Part shown: positions 17,492 to 25,850 of the stretch, one piece after another
How positions within the stretch are numbered: position 1 is the stretch's first letter
How the letters are laid out: each line of letters begins with the position of its first letter
Assembly (NCBI GenBank): GCA_018267965.1
Contig: JAFDXK010000002.1
Coordinates: forward strand, 124,001-188,000
DNA: 64,000 nt
Reading direction: 5' to 3'
From: Bacteroidota bacterium
GTDB lineage: Bacteria; Bacteroidota; Bacteroidia; Chitinophagales; Chitinophagaceae
Notes under the pieces: generated by a model
The model's input: the letters and a program-made list of their open reading frames with translations, nothing else
The model's database searches: none
What the model was told of the DNA's origin: nothing
Position numbers and translations under genes: made by a program

Positions 17492-18868
17492 TTATACGTG
17501 TAATATCCAATGGGGAAATATACCCAACAGCAGAACAATGATAGTTGTAATAGCCATCATGAATTTATCCGTGCTTGTGACTTCAGATTGAAATTCGGGC
17601 TCTCCTTGTTTGAAGTACATAGCTATTATCACCCTGAAATAATAATAGGAACTAATCGCAGCCATAAATAAAGCGAATATTACCAGCCACATGATTTTGC
17701 CTTGTTGCACTGCAGCCAGTAAAACAAAATATTTAGCCATAAAGCCGCCTGTCAATGGTATTCCTGCTAAAGACAATAAAAATACAGTAGTAAAGAATGC
17801 TAATACAGGGTCTTTTTTAGCAAGTCCGTTAAAGCCATCGTATGTATAATCTTTCAGTTTCAACAATACTGCAAACATACCAATAGTGGCTACGCTATAG
17901 GCTACCCCATACAACATCATTCCTTCCCAGGCAGTTGAATTCACGGCCAGTATAGCAAACAGCATAAAGCCTGCTTGTGCTATAGATGAGTATGCCAGCA
18001 TACGTTTTACGCTTTGCTGGAATACTGCAGTGATATTACCAACAAATAATGTTGCGGCGGTTATTATAGATAACACCAACATCCATTTGCTGCTCAAAGC
18101 TCCAAATGAAACAGAGAACAAACGCATGAATGCGAGGAAGGCGCTTGCTTTTACTACCGTAGCCATAATAGCAGTAAAGGCAGTAGGTGCTCCGTCATAC
18201 ACATCAGGTGTCCACATATGCAGCGGTGCTGCAGATACTTTAAAAGCCATCGCCACCATCAGGAACATAATGCCTGCCAATGCCATAGGGCTCAAAAAGT
18301 CAGATTGTAAGAATGTAAAACCAACTATATTAAATGTACCTGTTGCTCCATACAACAATGTAACACCCATCATTAATATACCTGTAGAGAAAGCTCCCAT
18401 CAGGAAATACTTAAGTGATGCTTCACTGCTCTTAAGATTACGCTTATCGCTGCCAGCCAATATATACTGCGGTATAGACATGATCTCAATACCCAGGAAC
18501 AGCATCAGCATATTATTATAAGTACTCAACAAATAAGAACCACACAGAATAAAGAAGATAAGAGCGTAGTATTCAGCCACATGCGAACCCACTCGTTGAA
18601 TATCCTTATTAACCAGCATTACATATAATAAGGTACATCCCGTCATTAAAGTATTAAACCACAATGAGTAGCCATTTACACGTAACATATTATTAAAGAA
18701 CGACTGTGGCTCGCTGGGTGACGTTGTCATCAAGTCCCATACATTCACTCCTAATAATGCTATGAAAAGTATGATGGCAAGAGAGCTTACAGCTTTCTTG
18801 TCTTTTACCAGCAAGCCGGCAAACATCATAACTACTCCCAATACTGTCGAAGCAATAATTGCCTTCAT
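17492..18868 (-). CDS. nuoN: NADH-quinone oxidoreductase subunit N
   Basis: 458-residue antiporter-like membrane subunit of complex I, the last gene of the operon. About 13 membrane segments are visible. The proton-channel core has YFLMGAFSTGILMMGVTLLYGATG and KVSAAPLHMWTPDVYDGAPTAFTAIMATVVKASAF, the conserved lysine/loop region of the NuoL/M/N family, and later KRMLAYSSIAQAGFML. It is shorter than E. coli NuoN at the N terminus, in line with other Bacteroidota. It follows nuoM after a 68-base gap that contains a perfect palindrome. Confidence 0.95.
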   Translation of the reverse strand: MKAIIASTVLGVVMMFAGLLVKDKKAVSSLAIILFIALLGVNVWDLMTTSPSEPQSFFNNMLRVNGYSLWFNTLMTGCTLLYVMLVNKDIQRVGSHVAEYYALIFFILCGSYLLSTYNNMLMLFLGIEIMSIPQYILAGSDKRNLKSSEASLKYFLMGAFSTGILMMGVTLLYGATGTFNIVGFTFLQSDFLSPMALAGIMFLMVAMAFKVSAAPLHMWTPDVYDGAPTAFTAIMATVVKASAFLAFMRLFSVSFGALSSKWMLVLSIITAATLFVGNITAVFQQSVKRMLAYSSIAQAGFMLFAILAVNSTAWEGMMLYGVAYSVATIGMFAVLLKLKDYTYDGFNGLAKKDPVLAFFTTVFLLSLAGIPLTGGFMAKYFVLLAAVQQGKIMWLVIFALFMAAISSYYYFRVIIAMYFKQGEPEFQSEVTSTDKFMMAITTIIVLLLGIFPHWILHV

Positions 18869-18890
18869 ATTTATTTGAACCGGGATTTAA

Positions 18891-18908
18891 TTCCGATAGC
18901 TATCGGAA
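18891..18908. repeat. Perfect 18-bp palindrome between nuoM and nuoN
   Basis: TTCCGATAGCTATCGGAA is a fully self-complementary 18-mer in the 68-base nuoM-nuoN gap. It lacks a T-run and lies inside the operon, so it is not an obvious terminator. It could be an mRNA processing or stability element, a protein site, or one copy of a dispersed palindromic repeat. No second copy was noticed in this window. Confidence 0.6.
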
Positions 18909-18936
18909 GATTACCCTGCTTTAGTTTTTTAATTAA

Positions 18937-20376
18937 TTATGGAATCATCATATTTACTACACCTAGTGTCATATCCAATAATGGCTTAGGATATACGCCG
19001 AGAATAAGTATAATACCAATGATTATTGTCAATCCTACAAATTCATTTGTAGTAATATCTTTAGATACAGTCATCTCAACGGCATCTCCATAAGCCGTTT
19101 TCTGAATCATATTAAGTGTATAAACTGCACCCAATATGATACCAATACCTGCCACCACCATAAAGATGATATGATATTGTGATGCACTTGAGAACAAGCC
19201 ATTGAACAACATGAACTCACCGATGAATCCATTAGTTAATGGTAAAGCAATATTCGCCAGCGATATGATTACCAATGCTATAGCCATTTTAGGCGCAGTG
19301 CTTGCCATGCCACCCAGTTTGGTCATATCACGTGTGCCCCAACGTTGTTCTACCATACTTACTATCAACCACATTCCTGTGATGTTAATACCGTGGTTGA
19401 ACATCTGTACCATCAAACCGTGCATACCTACCTTGGTTTGAGAAAATGCTGCTGCAGCCATCAATCCCATGTGAGCGATTGATGAATAAGCTACCAGGCG
19501 TTTAAGGTCTGTTTGTACGATTGCAATGCACGAAGCATATACAATACCTATTATAGAAAGAACAACTATCGTATTACTCCATAGTGCAACCCCTTCAGGA
19601 GCAACAGGTATCAACCAGCGGATGACACCATACAAACCCATCTTCACCATCAATGCACTAAGTATGATAGTTATAGGTGTCGGCGATTGTTCATAAGTAT
19701 CAGGTTGCCATGTATGGAAAGGGAATATCGGCATCTTGATAGCAAATGCAACAAATATCAAAACGAATACCCACTGTTGTGTTACAGGGTCCAAAGATGC
19801 ACCTGCACTAACAATATTTTCCCAGCTATATGCGTTTACCCCCGGGTTTTGTGATGATAAAAATATCAGCGCTGCAAGCATCATTAAGCTGCCCAGGAAA
19901 GTGTACACAAAAAATTTGAAAGTAACTGCTACGCGCTTTTCGCCACCCCAGCTTGAACACAGAAAATAAACAGGTATCAAAGCCAACTCCCAGAAGAAAT
20001 AAAACAGCAATGCATCGTGTGCAAGAAACACGCCTGTGATACCGGCTTGTGATAACAACATAAGGCCATAAAAAGAACCCGCGCGGTCTACCGTTTTATT
20101 CCAATTAGTGATAAATATTACAGGCATTACGATAGCAGTGAGCAAACACAACATCGCACTCATACCATCGGCATAAAAACTTAATTGTGCACCCAAACGA
20201 GGTATCCATGGTATACTCCATGATATAGTTTGAGTACCTGCATGTACACTGGTAGCAATCGCAACTCCCAGTGTAGCCACTGAACTAAGCAGTGCTATCA
20301 TTTTGCCGTTTTCTTTAGCCAGAAAACTCAAAATACCTGCTACAAGAGGAATCAGTATAAGTAATGTCAATATCAT
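18937..20376 (-). CDS. nuoM: NADH-quinone oxidoreductase subunit M
   Basis: 479-residue antiporter-like membrane subunit of complex I that couples quinone reduction to proton pumping. About 14 membrane segments are present. Family motifs are LLFYFFWELALIPVYFLCSSWGG with the key Glu, KMPIFPFHTWQPDTYEQSPTPITIILSALMVKMGLYGVIRW, and LKRLVAYSSIAHMGLM. Length is close to other NuoM. It starts at the ATG at 20376, 32 bases after nuoL. Confidence 0.96.
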   Translation of the reverse strand: MILTLLILIPLVAGILSFLAKENGKMIALLSSVATLGVAIATSVHAGTQTISWSIPWIPRLGAQLSFYADGMSAMLCLLTAIVMPVIFITNWNKTVDRAGSFYGLMLLSQAGITGVFLAHDALLFYFFWELALIPVYFLCSSWGGEKRVAVTFKFFVYTFLGSLMMLAALIFLSSQNPGVNAYSWENIVSAGASLDPVTQQWVFVLIFVAFAIKMPIFPFHTWQPDTYEQSPTPITIILSALMVKMGLYGVIRWLIPVAPEGVALWSNTIVVLSIIGIVYASCIAIVQTDLKRLVAYSSIAHMGLMAAAAFSQTKVGMHGLMVQMFNHGINITGMWLIVSMVEQRWGTRDMTKLGGMASTAPKMAIALVIISLANIALPLTNGFIGEFMLFNGLFSSASQYHIIFMVVAGIGIILGAVYTLNMIQKTAYGDAVEMTVSKDITTNEFVGLTIIIGIILILGVYPKPLLDMTLGVVNMMIP

Positions 20377-20408
20377 AATGCTAATGCAATTCTTGCAGTT
20401 GCTATCTT

Positions 20409-22304
20409 TTAATTACTAAATCCAAAAAAACTAATCGCAAACAATAAGGTCATACCTATTACCATCACAAAGATGTAAAAGCCTACCTGTCCTGTTTGCA
20501 ATAACCTTACACGGTCACTACCCCAACGCACTAATTTACCTACACCATTCACTATACCGTCAATACCCATACGCTCTACAAAGCGGTCAAATGCACTTGA
20601 CAGCGCATTCAATGGGCGAACAATAATAGCATCGTACAACTCGTCTATATACCATTTATTAGCCAATACTTTTTTGAACCCGCCGTATTCGCCTTTGAAG
20701 GAATCAACAGCAAATAATTTACGGGTGGCAATAAATATGATTATCAATCCTAAACATGTACCACCAAACAAAGTGTATTCACGCATTTCCATTCCCGGGT
20801 CTTCAACTACTAATGCAGGCACATTTGCTTTGGCAAGAAATTCATTTAAGAAATCATGACCGCCAAACAGGTGAGGCAATTGCACAAAACCACCTACAAG
20901 TGATAAGATGGCCAGTATTATTAATGGCATCGTCATCTGCCAAGGCGATTCATGTAAATGATGTTTTTGTTCTTCAGTACCGCGGAAACTACCCATGAAG
21001 GTGAGCATCAACAAACGGAACATATATATAGCTGTGATAACAGCAGTTACAGCAGCTACCCAGAAGTATGCTTTATTATGATGATAAACAGCTAACAGTA
21101 TTTCGTCTTTAGAAACAAAACCTGATGTGAATGGGAAACCCGAAATAGCCAATACACCAATCAGAAATGTGATGTAGGTAATTGGAAGTTTTTTACGAAG
21201 TCCTCCCATGTATTTAATATCCTGCTCGCCACTCATAGCATGAATCACGCTACCGGCACCCAAGAATAACAATGCTTTGAAGAAAGCGTGCGTCATTACG
21301 TGGAAGATACCTGTAGTATATGCACCTACGCCCAATGCAAGGAACATAAAACCTAACTGGCTCACTGTTGAATATGCCAGTACTTTCTTAATGTCATTTT
21401 GATACAATGCGATTGTAGCTGCAAGTAAGGCAGTAGCCAAACCAATTACCGCAACCAGGTTTTGTGCTACAGGAGCTAAATCATATAATGCCGCACTACG
21501 TGCTATCATATAGATACCCGCAGTTACCATCGTTGCGGCATGGATGAGTGCTGATACAGGGGTTGGACCCGCCATCGCATCCGGTAACCATGTATATAAC
21601 GGTATCTGTGCACTTTTACCCATAGCGCCTATAAACAGGCAGATAGCAATCCAGTTGTACATACTGCTTGTAGCAGCTACTTGTCCGGTGCTTAATTGTC
21701 CGAAAAATTCTTGATATGATAAGGTACCATAGTTGAACAGTATCAGCAACATACCTACCAAAAAGCCGAGGTCACCAATACGGTTCATCACAAATGCTTT
21801 CTTAGCCGCATTTGTATAATCTCTGTTCTTGAACCAAAAACCAATTAATAAGTAAGAGCACAATCCAACACCTTCCCAACCAATGAACATGATAAGATAG
21901 TTAGCGCCCAAAACCAACAACAACATCGAGAACACGAACAAGTTCAGGTAAGCGAAATATTTCACCATACCCTCATCATGATGCATATACGATGTGGAAT
22001 ACACATGTATCAGAAAGCCGATTCCCGTGATAATTAATAAGAACAATGAAGAAAGCGCATCAACCTGAAAAGCAAAAGGTATAACCAACTTGCCCGAGCT
22101 GATAAATTCAAACAGATTTACAACAGTAGTTGTGCCGCTTGCCTTTACTTCAAAGAATATACCTAATGAAACTACAAATGATGCCAATATAGCCAGGCTG
22201 CCAATAACGCCGCCTGCTGATTTTGGCATTTTTCTCCAACCAATACCATTGATAAGAAAACCTATCAATGGGAATAAAGGAACTAAGTAAACTAAATTAG
22301 TCAA
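20409..22304 (-). CDS. nuoL: NADH-quinone oxidoreductase subunit L
   Basis: 631-residue largest membrane subunit of complex I, with an antiporter-like core and the C-terminal lateral helix. Motifs include FIGWEGVGLCSYLLIGFWF, KSAQIPLYTWLPDAMAGPTPVSALIHAATMVTAG, and DIKKVLAYSTVSQLGFM, followed by FTSGFVSKDEIL. The start appears to be TTG at 22304, since the only upstream codon before an in-frame stop is GCA and the resulting N terminus MTNLVYLVPLFPLIGFLING matches NuoL. The nuoK stop lies only 3 bases upstream, so translation is probably coupled. Confidence 0.96.
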   Translation of the reverse strand: MTNLVYLVPLFPLIGFLINGIGWRKMPKSAGGVIGSLAILASFVVSLGIFFEVKASGTTTVVNLFEFISSGKLVIPFAFQVDALSSLFLLIITGIGFLIHVYSTSYMHHDEGMVKYFAYLNLFVFSMLLLVLGANYLIMFIGWEGVGLCSYLLIGFWFKNRDYTNAAKKAFVMNRIGDLGFLVGMLLILFNYGTLSYQEFFGQLSTGQVAATSSMYNWIAICLFIGAMGKSAQIPLYTWLPDAMAGPTPVSALIHAATMVTAGIYMIARSAALYDLAPVAQNLVAVIGLATALLAATIALYQNDIKKVLAYSTVSQLGFMFLALGVGAYTTGIFHVMTHAFFKALLFLGAGSVIHAMSGEQDIKYMGGLRKKLPITYITFLIGVLAISGFPFTSGFVSKDEILLAVYHHNKAYFWVAAVTAVITAIYMFRLLMLTFMGSFRGTEEQKHHLHESPWQMTMPLIILAILSLVGGFVQLPHLFGGHDFLNEFLAKANVPALVVEDPGMEMREYTLFGGTCLGLIIIFIATRKLFAVDSFKGEYGGFKKVLANKWYIDELYDAIIVRPLNALSSAFDRFVERMGIDGIVNGVGKLVRWGSDRVRLLQTGQVGFYIFVMVIGMTLLFAISFFGFSN

Positions 22305-22307
22305 TGC

Positions 22308-22607
22308 TTAGTGTTTTAATCTGTTTAAAATATTAATATCCACTGAATGTACTTTGCGGTACATCATCACAATCACTGCCAAACCGACTGCTACTTCTGC
22401 AGCTGCAACCACCATGTTAAAGAATACCATGATCTGCGCAGATGAATCGTTATACATTTTTGAAAACGCAACCAATAGAAGATTCACGGCGTTCAGCATC
22501 AATTCAATGCACATAAACACAATAATCGCATTTCGGCGCATCATTGCCCCCATTACTCCTATACTGAATAATGCAAGGCTTAGAAATAAATAATATTGTA
22601 CAGGCAT
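22308..22607 (-). CDS. nuoK: NADH-quinone oxidoreductase subunit K
   Basis: 99-residue small membrane subunit of complex I with three membrane helices. The ATG at 22607 gives MPVQYYLFLSLALFSIG, matching the usual NuoK start and length of about 100; an open frame extending to 22649 overlaps nuoJ and is not used. FMCIELMLNAVNL contains the conserved Glu of the proton path, and NMVVAAAEVAVGLAVIVMMY the second one. It follows nuoJ by 10 bases. Confidence 0.94.
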   Translation of the reverse strand: MPVQYYLFLSLALFSIGVMGAMMRRNAIIVFMCIELMLNAVNLLLVAFSKMYNDSSAQIMVFFNMVVAAAEVAVGLAVIVMMYRKVHSVDINILNRLKH

Positions 22608-22617
22608 AACGCTTGTT

Positions 22618-23127
22618 TTATGCAGTTTGACCTTCTTCTTTTTTACCAATCACCACTGCACCAATCATCGCACTAAGGAAAAGAACACTGCTTATTTCAA
22701 ATGGCAAAACGAATTGTGTGAACAATGTTTTACCTAAATTTTTAATCAATCCGATATCTGTTGATGTTTGCTCCAGCACATTAACAGTTGATGTACGTAA
22801 TGCAGCCAGCACTACTAAAAACAATGCACCGCCCGATATCACACCGGCTAATTGTATCAACCTGTTCTTCTGCGGCTCGGTATCTGCGTTCAGATTCATC
22901 AGCATGATAACGAACAGGAACAATACCATGATAGCACCCGCATATACAATGATATTCACGATAGCAAGGAACTGGGCATTCATTAATATATAGTGTCCTG
23001 AAATAGCAAAGAAGGTAGCAATCAGGAACAGCACACTATTCACGGGGTTGCGGCTGAGTATGACACCCAACGCGCAGCTTAGTGCCATAACGGTAAGAAA
23101 CCAGAATAATATTTCGTAAACGCTCAT
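22618..23127 (-). CDS. nuoJ: NADH-quinone oxidoreductase subunit J
   Basis: 169-residue membrane subunit of complex I with five helices. The typical pattern is ALGVILSRNPVNSVLFLIATFFAISGHYILMNAQFLAIVNIIVYAGAIMVLFLFVIMLMNL, containing the conserved Tyr/Gly pi-bulge region IVYAGAIMVLFLFVIMLL. It lies between nuoI (18 bases) and nuoK. Confidence 0.95.
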   Translation of the reverse strand: MSVYEILFWFLTVMALSCALGVILSRNPVNSVLFLIATFFAISGHYILMNAQFLAIVNIIVYAGAIMVLFLFVIMLMNLNADTEPQKNRLIQLAGVISGGALFLVVLAALRTSTVNVLEQTSTDIGLIKNLGKTLFTQFVLPFEISSVLFLSAMIGAVVIGKKEEGQTA

Positions 23128-23145
23128 ATACTATTTAGCTTCTTA

Positions 23146-23640
23146 TTATTTTTTCGGATTAGGAATTAGCAAGTCTTCTTTTTTATAAATGAAGCTCTCG
23201 CGTGTATAATTTGTTGGCATCACAGTTTCACTTAGGTAAACCGCATCTTTAGGACAAGCCTCTTCGCAGTAACCACAGAATATGCAACGCAACATGTTGA
23301 TTTCATACTTAGCTGCATATTTCTCTTCACGATACATATGCTCTTCTCCCGGTTTGCGTTCTGCTGCTTCCATGGTTATAGCTTCTGCAGGGCAAGCCAA
23401 TGCACATAAACCGCAGGCAGTACAACGCTCACGTCCTTCTTCATCACGATTCAATACGTGCAGGCCACGGAACACGGGGCTGAACGGACGCTTTTCTTCA
23501 GGGTATTGTACCGTAGCCTTCTTTTTAAAGATATGGCCAATGGTAATACTCAACCCTTTAGCTATGGCAGGTATATAAATCTTCTCACCGAATGTCATCG
23601 GGTCGCGATTTACTGGTGCTGCTCTGTTAGTTAATTTCAT
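23146..23640 (-). CDS. nuoI: NADH-quinone oxidoreductase subunit I
   Basis: 164-residue peripheral subunit of complex I that carries the two 4Fe-4S clusters N6a and N6b next to the quinone site. Both ferredoxin motifs are complete: CTACGLCALACP and CIFCGYCEEACP. The N-terminal helix region (GLSITIGHIFKKKATVQYPEEK) is also conserved. Positioned 10 bases after nuoH. Confidence 0.96.
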   Translation of the reverse strand: MKLTNRAAPVNRDPMTFGEKIYIPAIAKGLSITIGHIFKKKATVQYPEEKRPFSPVFRGLHVLNRDEEGRERCTACGLCALACPAEAITMEAAERKPGEEHMYREEKYAAKYEINMLRCIFCGYCEEACPKDAVYLSETVMPTNYTRESFIYKKEDLLIPNPKK

Positions 23641-23650
23641 TTCAATTCAT

Positions 23651-24709
23651 TTATTTGATCACCCACAAAATCACTACACCTGTTATCAGCATATTCACCA
23701 ATGCCAGCGGTATCAATGACTTCCAACCCAGGCGCATCAACTGGTCATAACGGAAACGCGGAAGTGTCCAGCGTATAAACATAATGAACAGTATGAAACC
23801 TATGGCTTTGGTCAATAACACCATCACACATATAACTGAAAACAAAATCGGATTAACTGCACCTGCTACCTGGTCCATGAACGGAAAGTTGTAACCACCG
23901 AAGAACAAGGTTGCCATGATAACCGAGCTGATGAACATGTTGATGTATTCAGCAAATAAGTAAAAGCCCAGCTTCATTGATGAATATTCCTGATGATAAC
24001 CCATGTTCAATTCACTCTCACACTCAGGTAAGTCGAACGGAGCGCGGTTCAATTCAGCCAATGCACACACAAAAAATATCAGGAAGCCTAAAGGCTGCTT
24101 GAAGAAATTCCAGGTGAAATAATGGCCATCCCAGAAACCATGTTGCTGGTCAACTATCTCGCGCAGGCTCAAAGAGCCTGTCATCATGAGCATAGCTACC
24201 AATGTGATACCCATCGCCAACTCATAAGAGATAGCTTGAGAGGCTGCACGTATACTGCTTAATAAAGAGAACTTATTATTAGAAGCCCATCCGCCCAACA
24301 TAACACCATATACACCAAGGCTCACTACACCAAAGATGAAGAGGATACCTATATTAATGTCTGCAACTTGCAGCGTGATGATACCACTGTTTGTTACTAT
24401 ATCAGGCCCCCATGGCACAACAGCACTTGTCATGAGTGCGGTAAGCATAGCTAAGCCCGGGCCCATGATAAATAAGAAGCGTGTTGAGCGGTCAGGAATG
24501 ATTTCTTCTTTAAAGAAAAGCTTACCACCATCTGCAAGAGGTTGCAGCAAGCCCATAAAGCCCGCACGGTTAGGTCCGCGACGGTCTTGCATAATAGCAG
24601 CTACTTTACGCTCTGCCCATGTAGCATACATCGCGATACCCAGTGAGCCTAACAGAATCACCGTTATCAGGATAATTTTTCCAAGAATAAACATCAAGTC
24701 TAATTCCAT
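23651..24709 (-). CDS. nuoH: NADH-quinone oxidoreductase subunit H
   Basis: 352-residue membrane subunit of complex I that forms much of the quinone-binding chamber. Eight membrane helices are visible. Signature stretches are ERKVAAIMQDRRGPNRAGFMGLLQPLADGGKLFFKE near the N terminus and ELNRAPFDLPECESELNMGYHQEYSSMKLGFYLFAEY in the middle, followed by a C-terminal RWTLPRFRYDQLMRLGWK. All are strongly conserved in NuoH. It follows nuoG by 33 bases. Confidence 0.97.
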   Translation of the reverse strand: MELDLMFILGKIILITVILLGSLGIAMYATWAERKVAAIMQDRRGPNRAGFMGLLQPLADGGKLFFKEEIIPDRSTRFLFIMGPGLAMLTALMTSAVVPWGPDIVTNSGIITLQVADINIGILFIFGVVSLGVYGVMLGGWASNNKFSLLSSIRAASQAISYELAMGITLVAMLMMTGSLSLREIVDQQHGFWDGHYFTWNFFKQPLGFLIFFVCALAELNRAPFDLPECESELNMGYHQEYSSMKLGFYLFAEYINMFISSVIMATLFFGGYNFPFMDQVAGAVNPILFSVICVMVLLTKAIGFILFIMFIRWTLPRFRYDQLMRLGWKSLIPLALVNMLITGVVILWVIK

Positions 24710-24742
24710 AGCCGCGCAAAACTAATTAGTTCGTTAATCTTT

Positions 24743-25822
24743 TTACTTGTTTGGTTTAAAATCATCAGAGTGTGCAGGTCCTTCTATCTTCGACAGTTCT
24801 ATCTCCGGCCTGTTCACATCACTCACTTTATGTATATCCAATAATAATTTAGGATTCTTGCCTATCACTTTATCAATTAACACAGGTTGTTTTTTCACGC
24901 CTACATAATGACCTTGTGATATAACACTATGCCTGTCTATTTTAGATGGCCCTTCTATTACCCAGTCTTTTGTTTCTTTTTTATGGAAGCGGCAATCATT
25001 ACATATCCATTCTTCCACTTCGCCCCATTGGTCTTTACGTGCCGTTACACGGAATACTTCATCACCCCTCATCCACAAACGCACTTTACCGCTACAAGTA
25101 GGGCAATCACGATGTGCATCTACAGGTTTGGTAAACCATACACGGTTTTTGAAACGGAATGTTTTATCGGTCAATGCACCTACAGGACAAACGTCAATTA
25201 CATTACCTATAAATTCATTGTCTAATGATTTGCCCAATAATGTGCTAATCTCTGCATGGTCACCACGTTCAAGGATCCCATGTTCGCGTTTGTTAGTCAA
25301 TTGGTCTGCAGTAAACACGCAACGATAACAAAGTATGCAACGTGTCATGTGCAGCGATATATAATCACCTATATCTTCTTTCTCAAATGTACGGCGGTCA
25401 AATTCGTAACGCGTGCCTGATGCACCATGCTCATAACTTAAGTCTTGTAAATGGCACTCACCTGCCTGATCGCACACAGGGCAATCCAGAGGGTGATTGA
25501 TAAGCAACATCTCTACCACTCCTTTACGAGCATCTAACACTTTGGGCGAAGTGATATTTTTCACTTCCATACCATCCATCACAGTAGTACGGCAGCTGGC
25601 TACCAACTTCGGCATAGGGCGCGGGTCTTTTTCAGAACCTTTGCTCACCTCTACCAAACAGGTACGGCATTTACCGCCACTACCTTCCAGTTTGCTGTAG
25701 TAACACATAGCAGGCGGTGTAACATCACCACCTATCATGCGCGCTGCATTCAGTATCGTCGTTCCAGGCGCTACTTCAACAGTTATGTTATCAATCGTTA
25801 CTTTAAACTTTTGATCACTCAT
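24743..25822 (-). CDS. nuoG: NADH-quinone oxidoreductase subunit G, short form
   Basis: 359-residue iron-sulfur subunit of complex I. The 2Fe-2S N1b site (CYYSKLEGSGGKCRTC and a later CRT), the His-ligated N5 region (HPLDCPVCDQAGECHLQDL) and the N4 ferredoxin region (CILCYRCVF and DVCPVGALTDK) are present. After a short CPTC...WICNDC domain the protein ends, so the long molybdopterin-oxidoreductase-like domain of E. coli NuoG (about 900 residues in total) is absent. The CPTC motif lacks the third cysteine expected of an N7-type cluster. No remnant of the missing domain lies between its stop and nuoH, 33 bases later, so the short form is native. Similar short NuoG are known in Bacteroidota. 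Confidence 0.93.
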   Translation of the reverse strand: MSDQKFKVTIDNITVEVAPGTTILNAARMIGGDVTPPAMCYYSKLEGSGGKCRTCLVEVSKGSEKDPRPMPKLVASCRTTVMDGMEVKNITSPKVLDARKGVVEMLLINHPLDCPVCDQAGECHLQDLSYEHGASGTRYEFDRRTFEKEDIGDYISLHMTRCILCYRCVFTADQLTNKREHGILERGDHAEISTLLGKSLDNEFIGNVIDVCPVGALTDKTFRFKNRVWFTKPVDAHRDCPTCSGKVRLWMRGDEVFRVTARKDQWGEVEEWICNDCRFHKKETKDWVIEGPSKIDRHSVISQGHYVGVKKQPVLIDKVIGKNPKLLLDIHKVSDVNRPEIELSKIEGPAHSDDFKPNK

Positions 25823-25850
25823 CGTGACAATGTTTTTCTTTTAAATATTC

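Noticed and set aside
20409-22304. nuoL, nuoM and nuoN read as Mrp-type Na+/H+ antiporter subunits
   Set aside because: They sit in order within a complete nuo operon with nuoK, nuoJ and nuoH and lack accompanying mrp genes.
24743-25822. nuoG broken by a frameshift
   Set aside because: Only 33 bases separate it from nuoH and no remnant of the missing domain is present in any frame; the short form is native.
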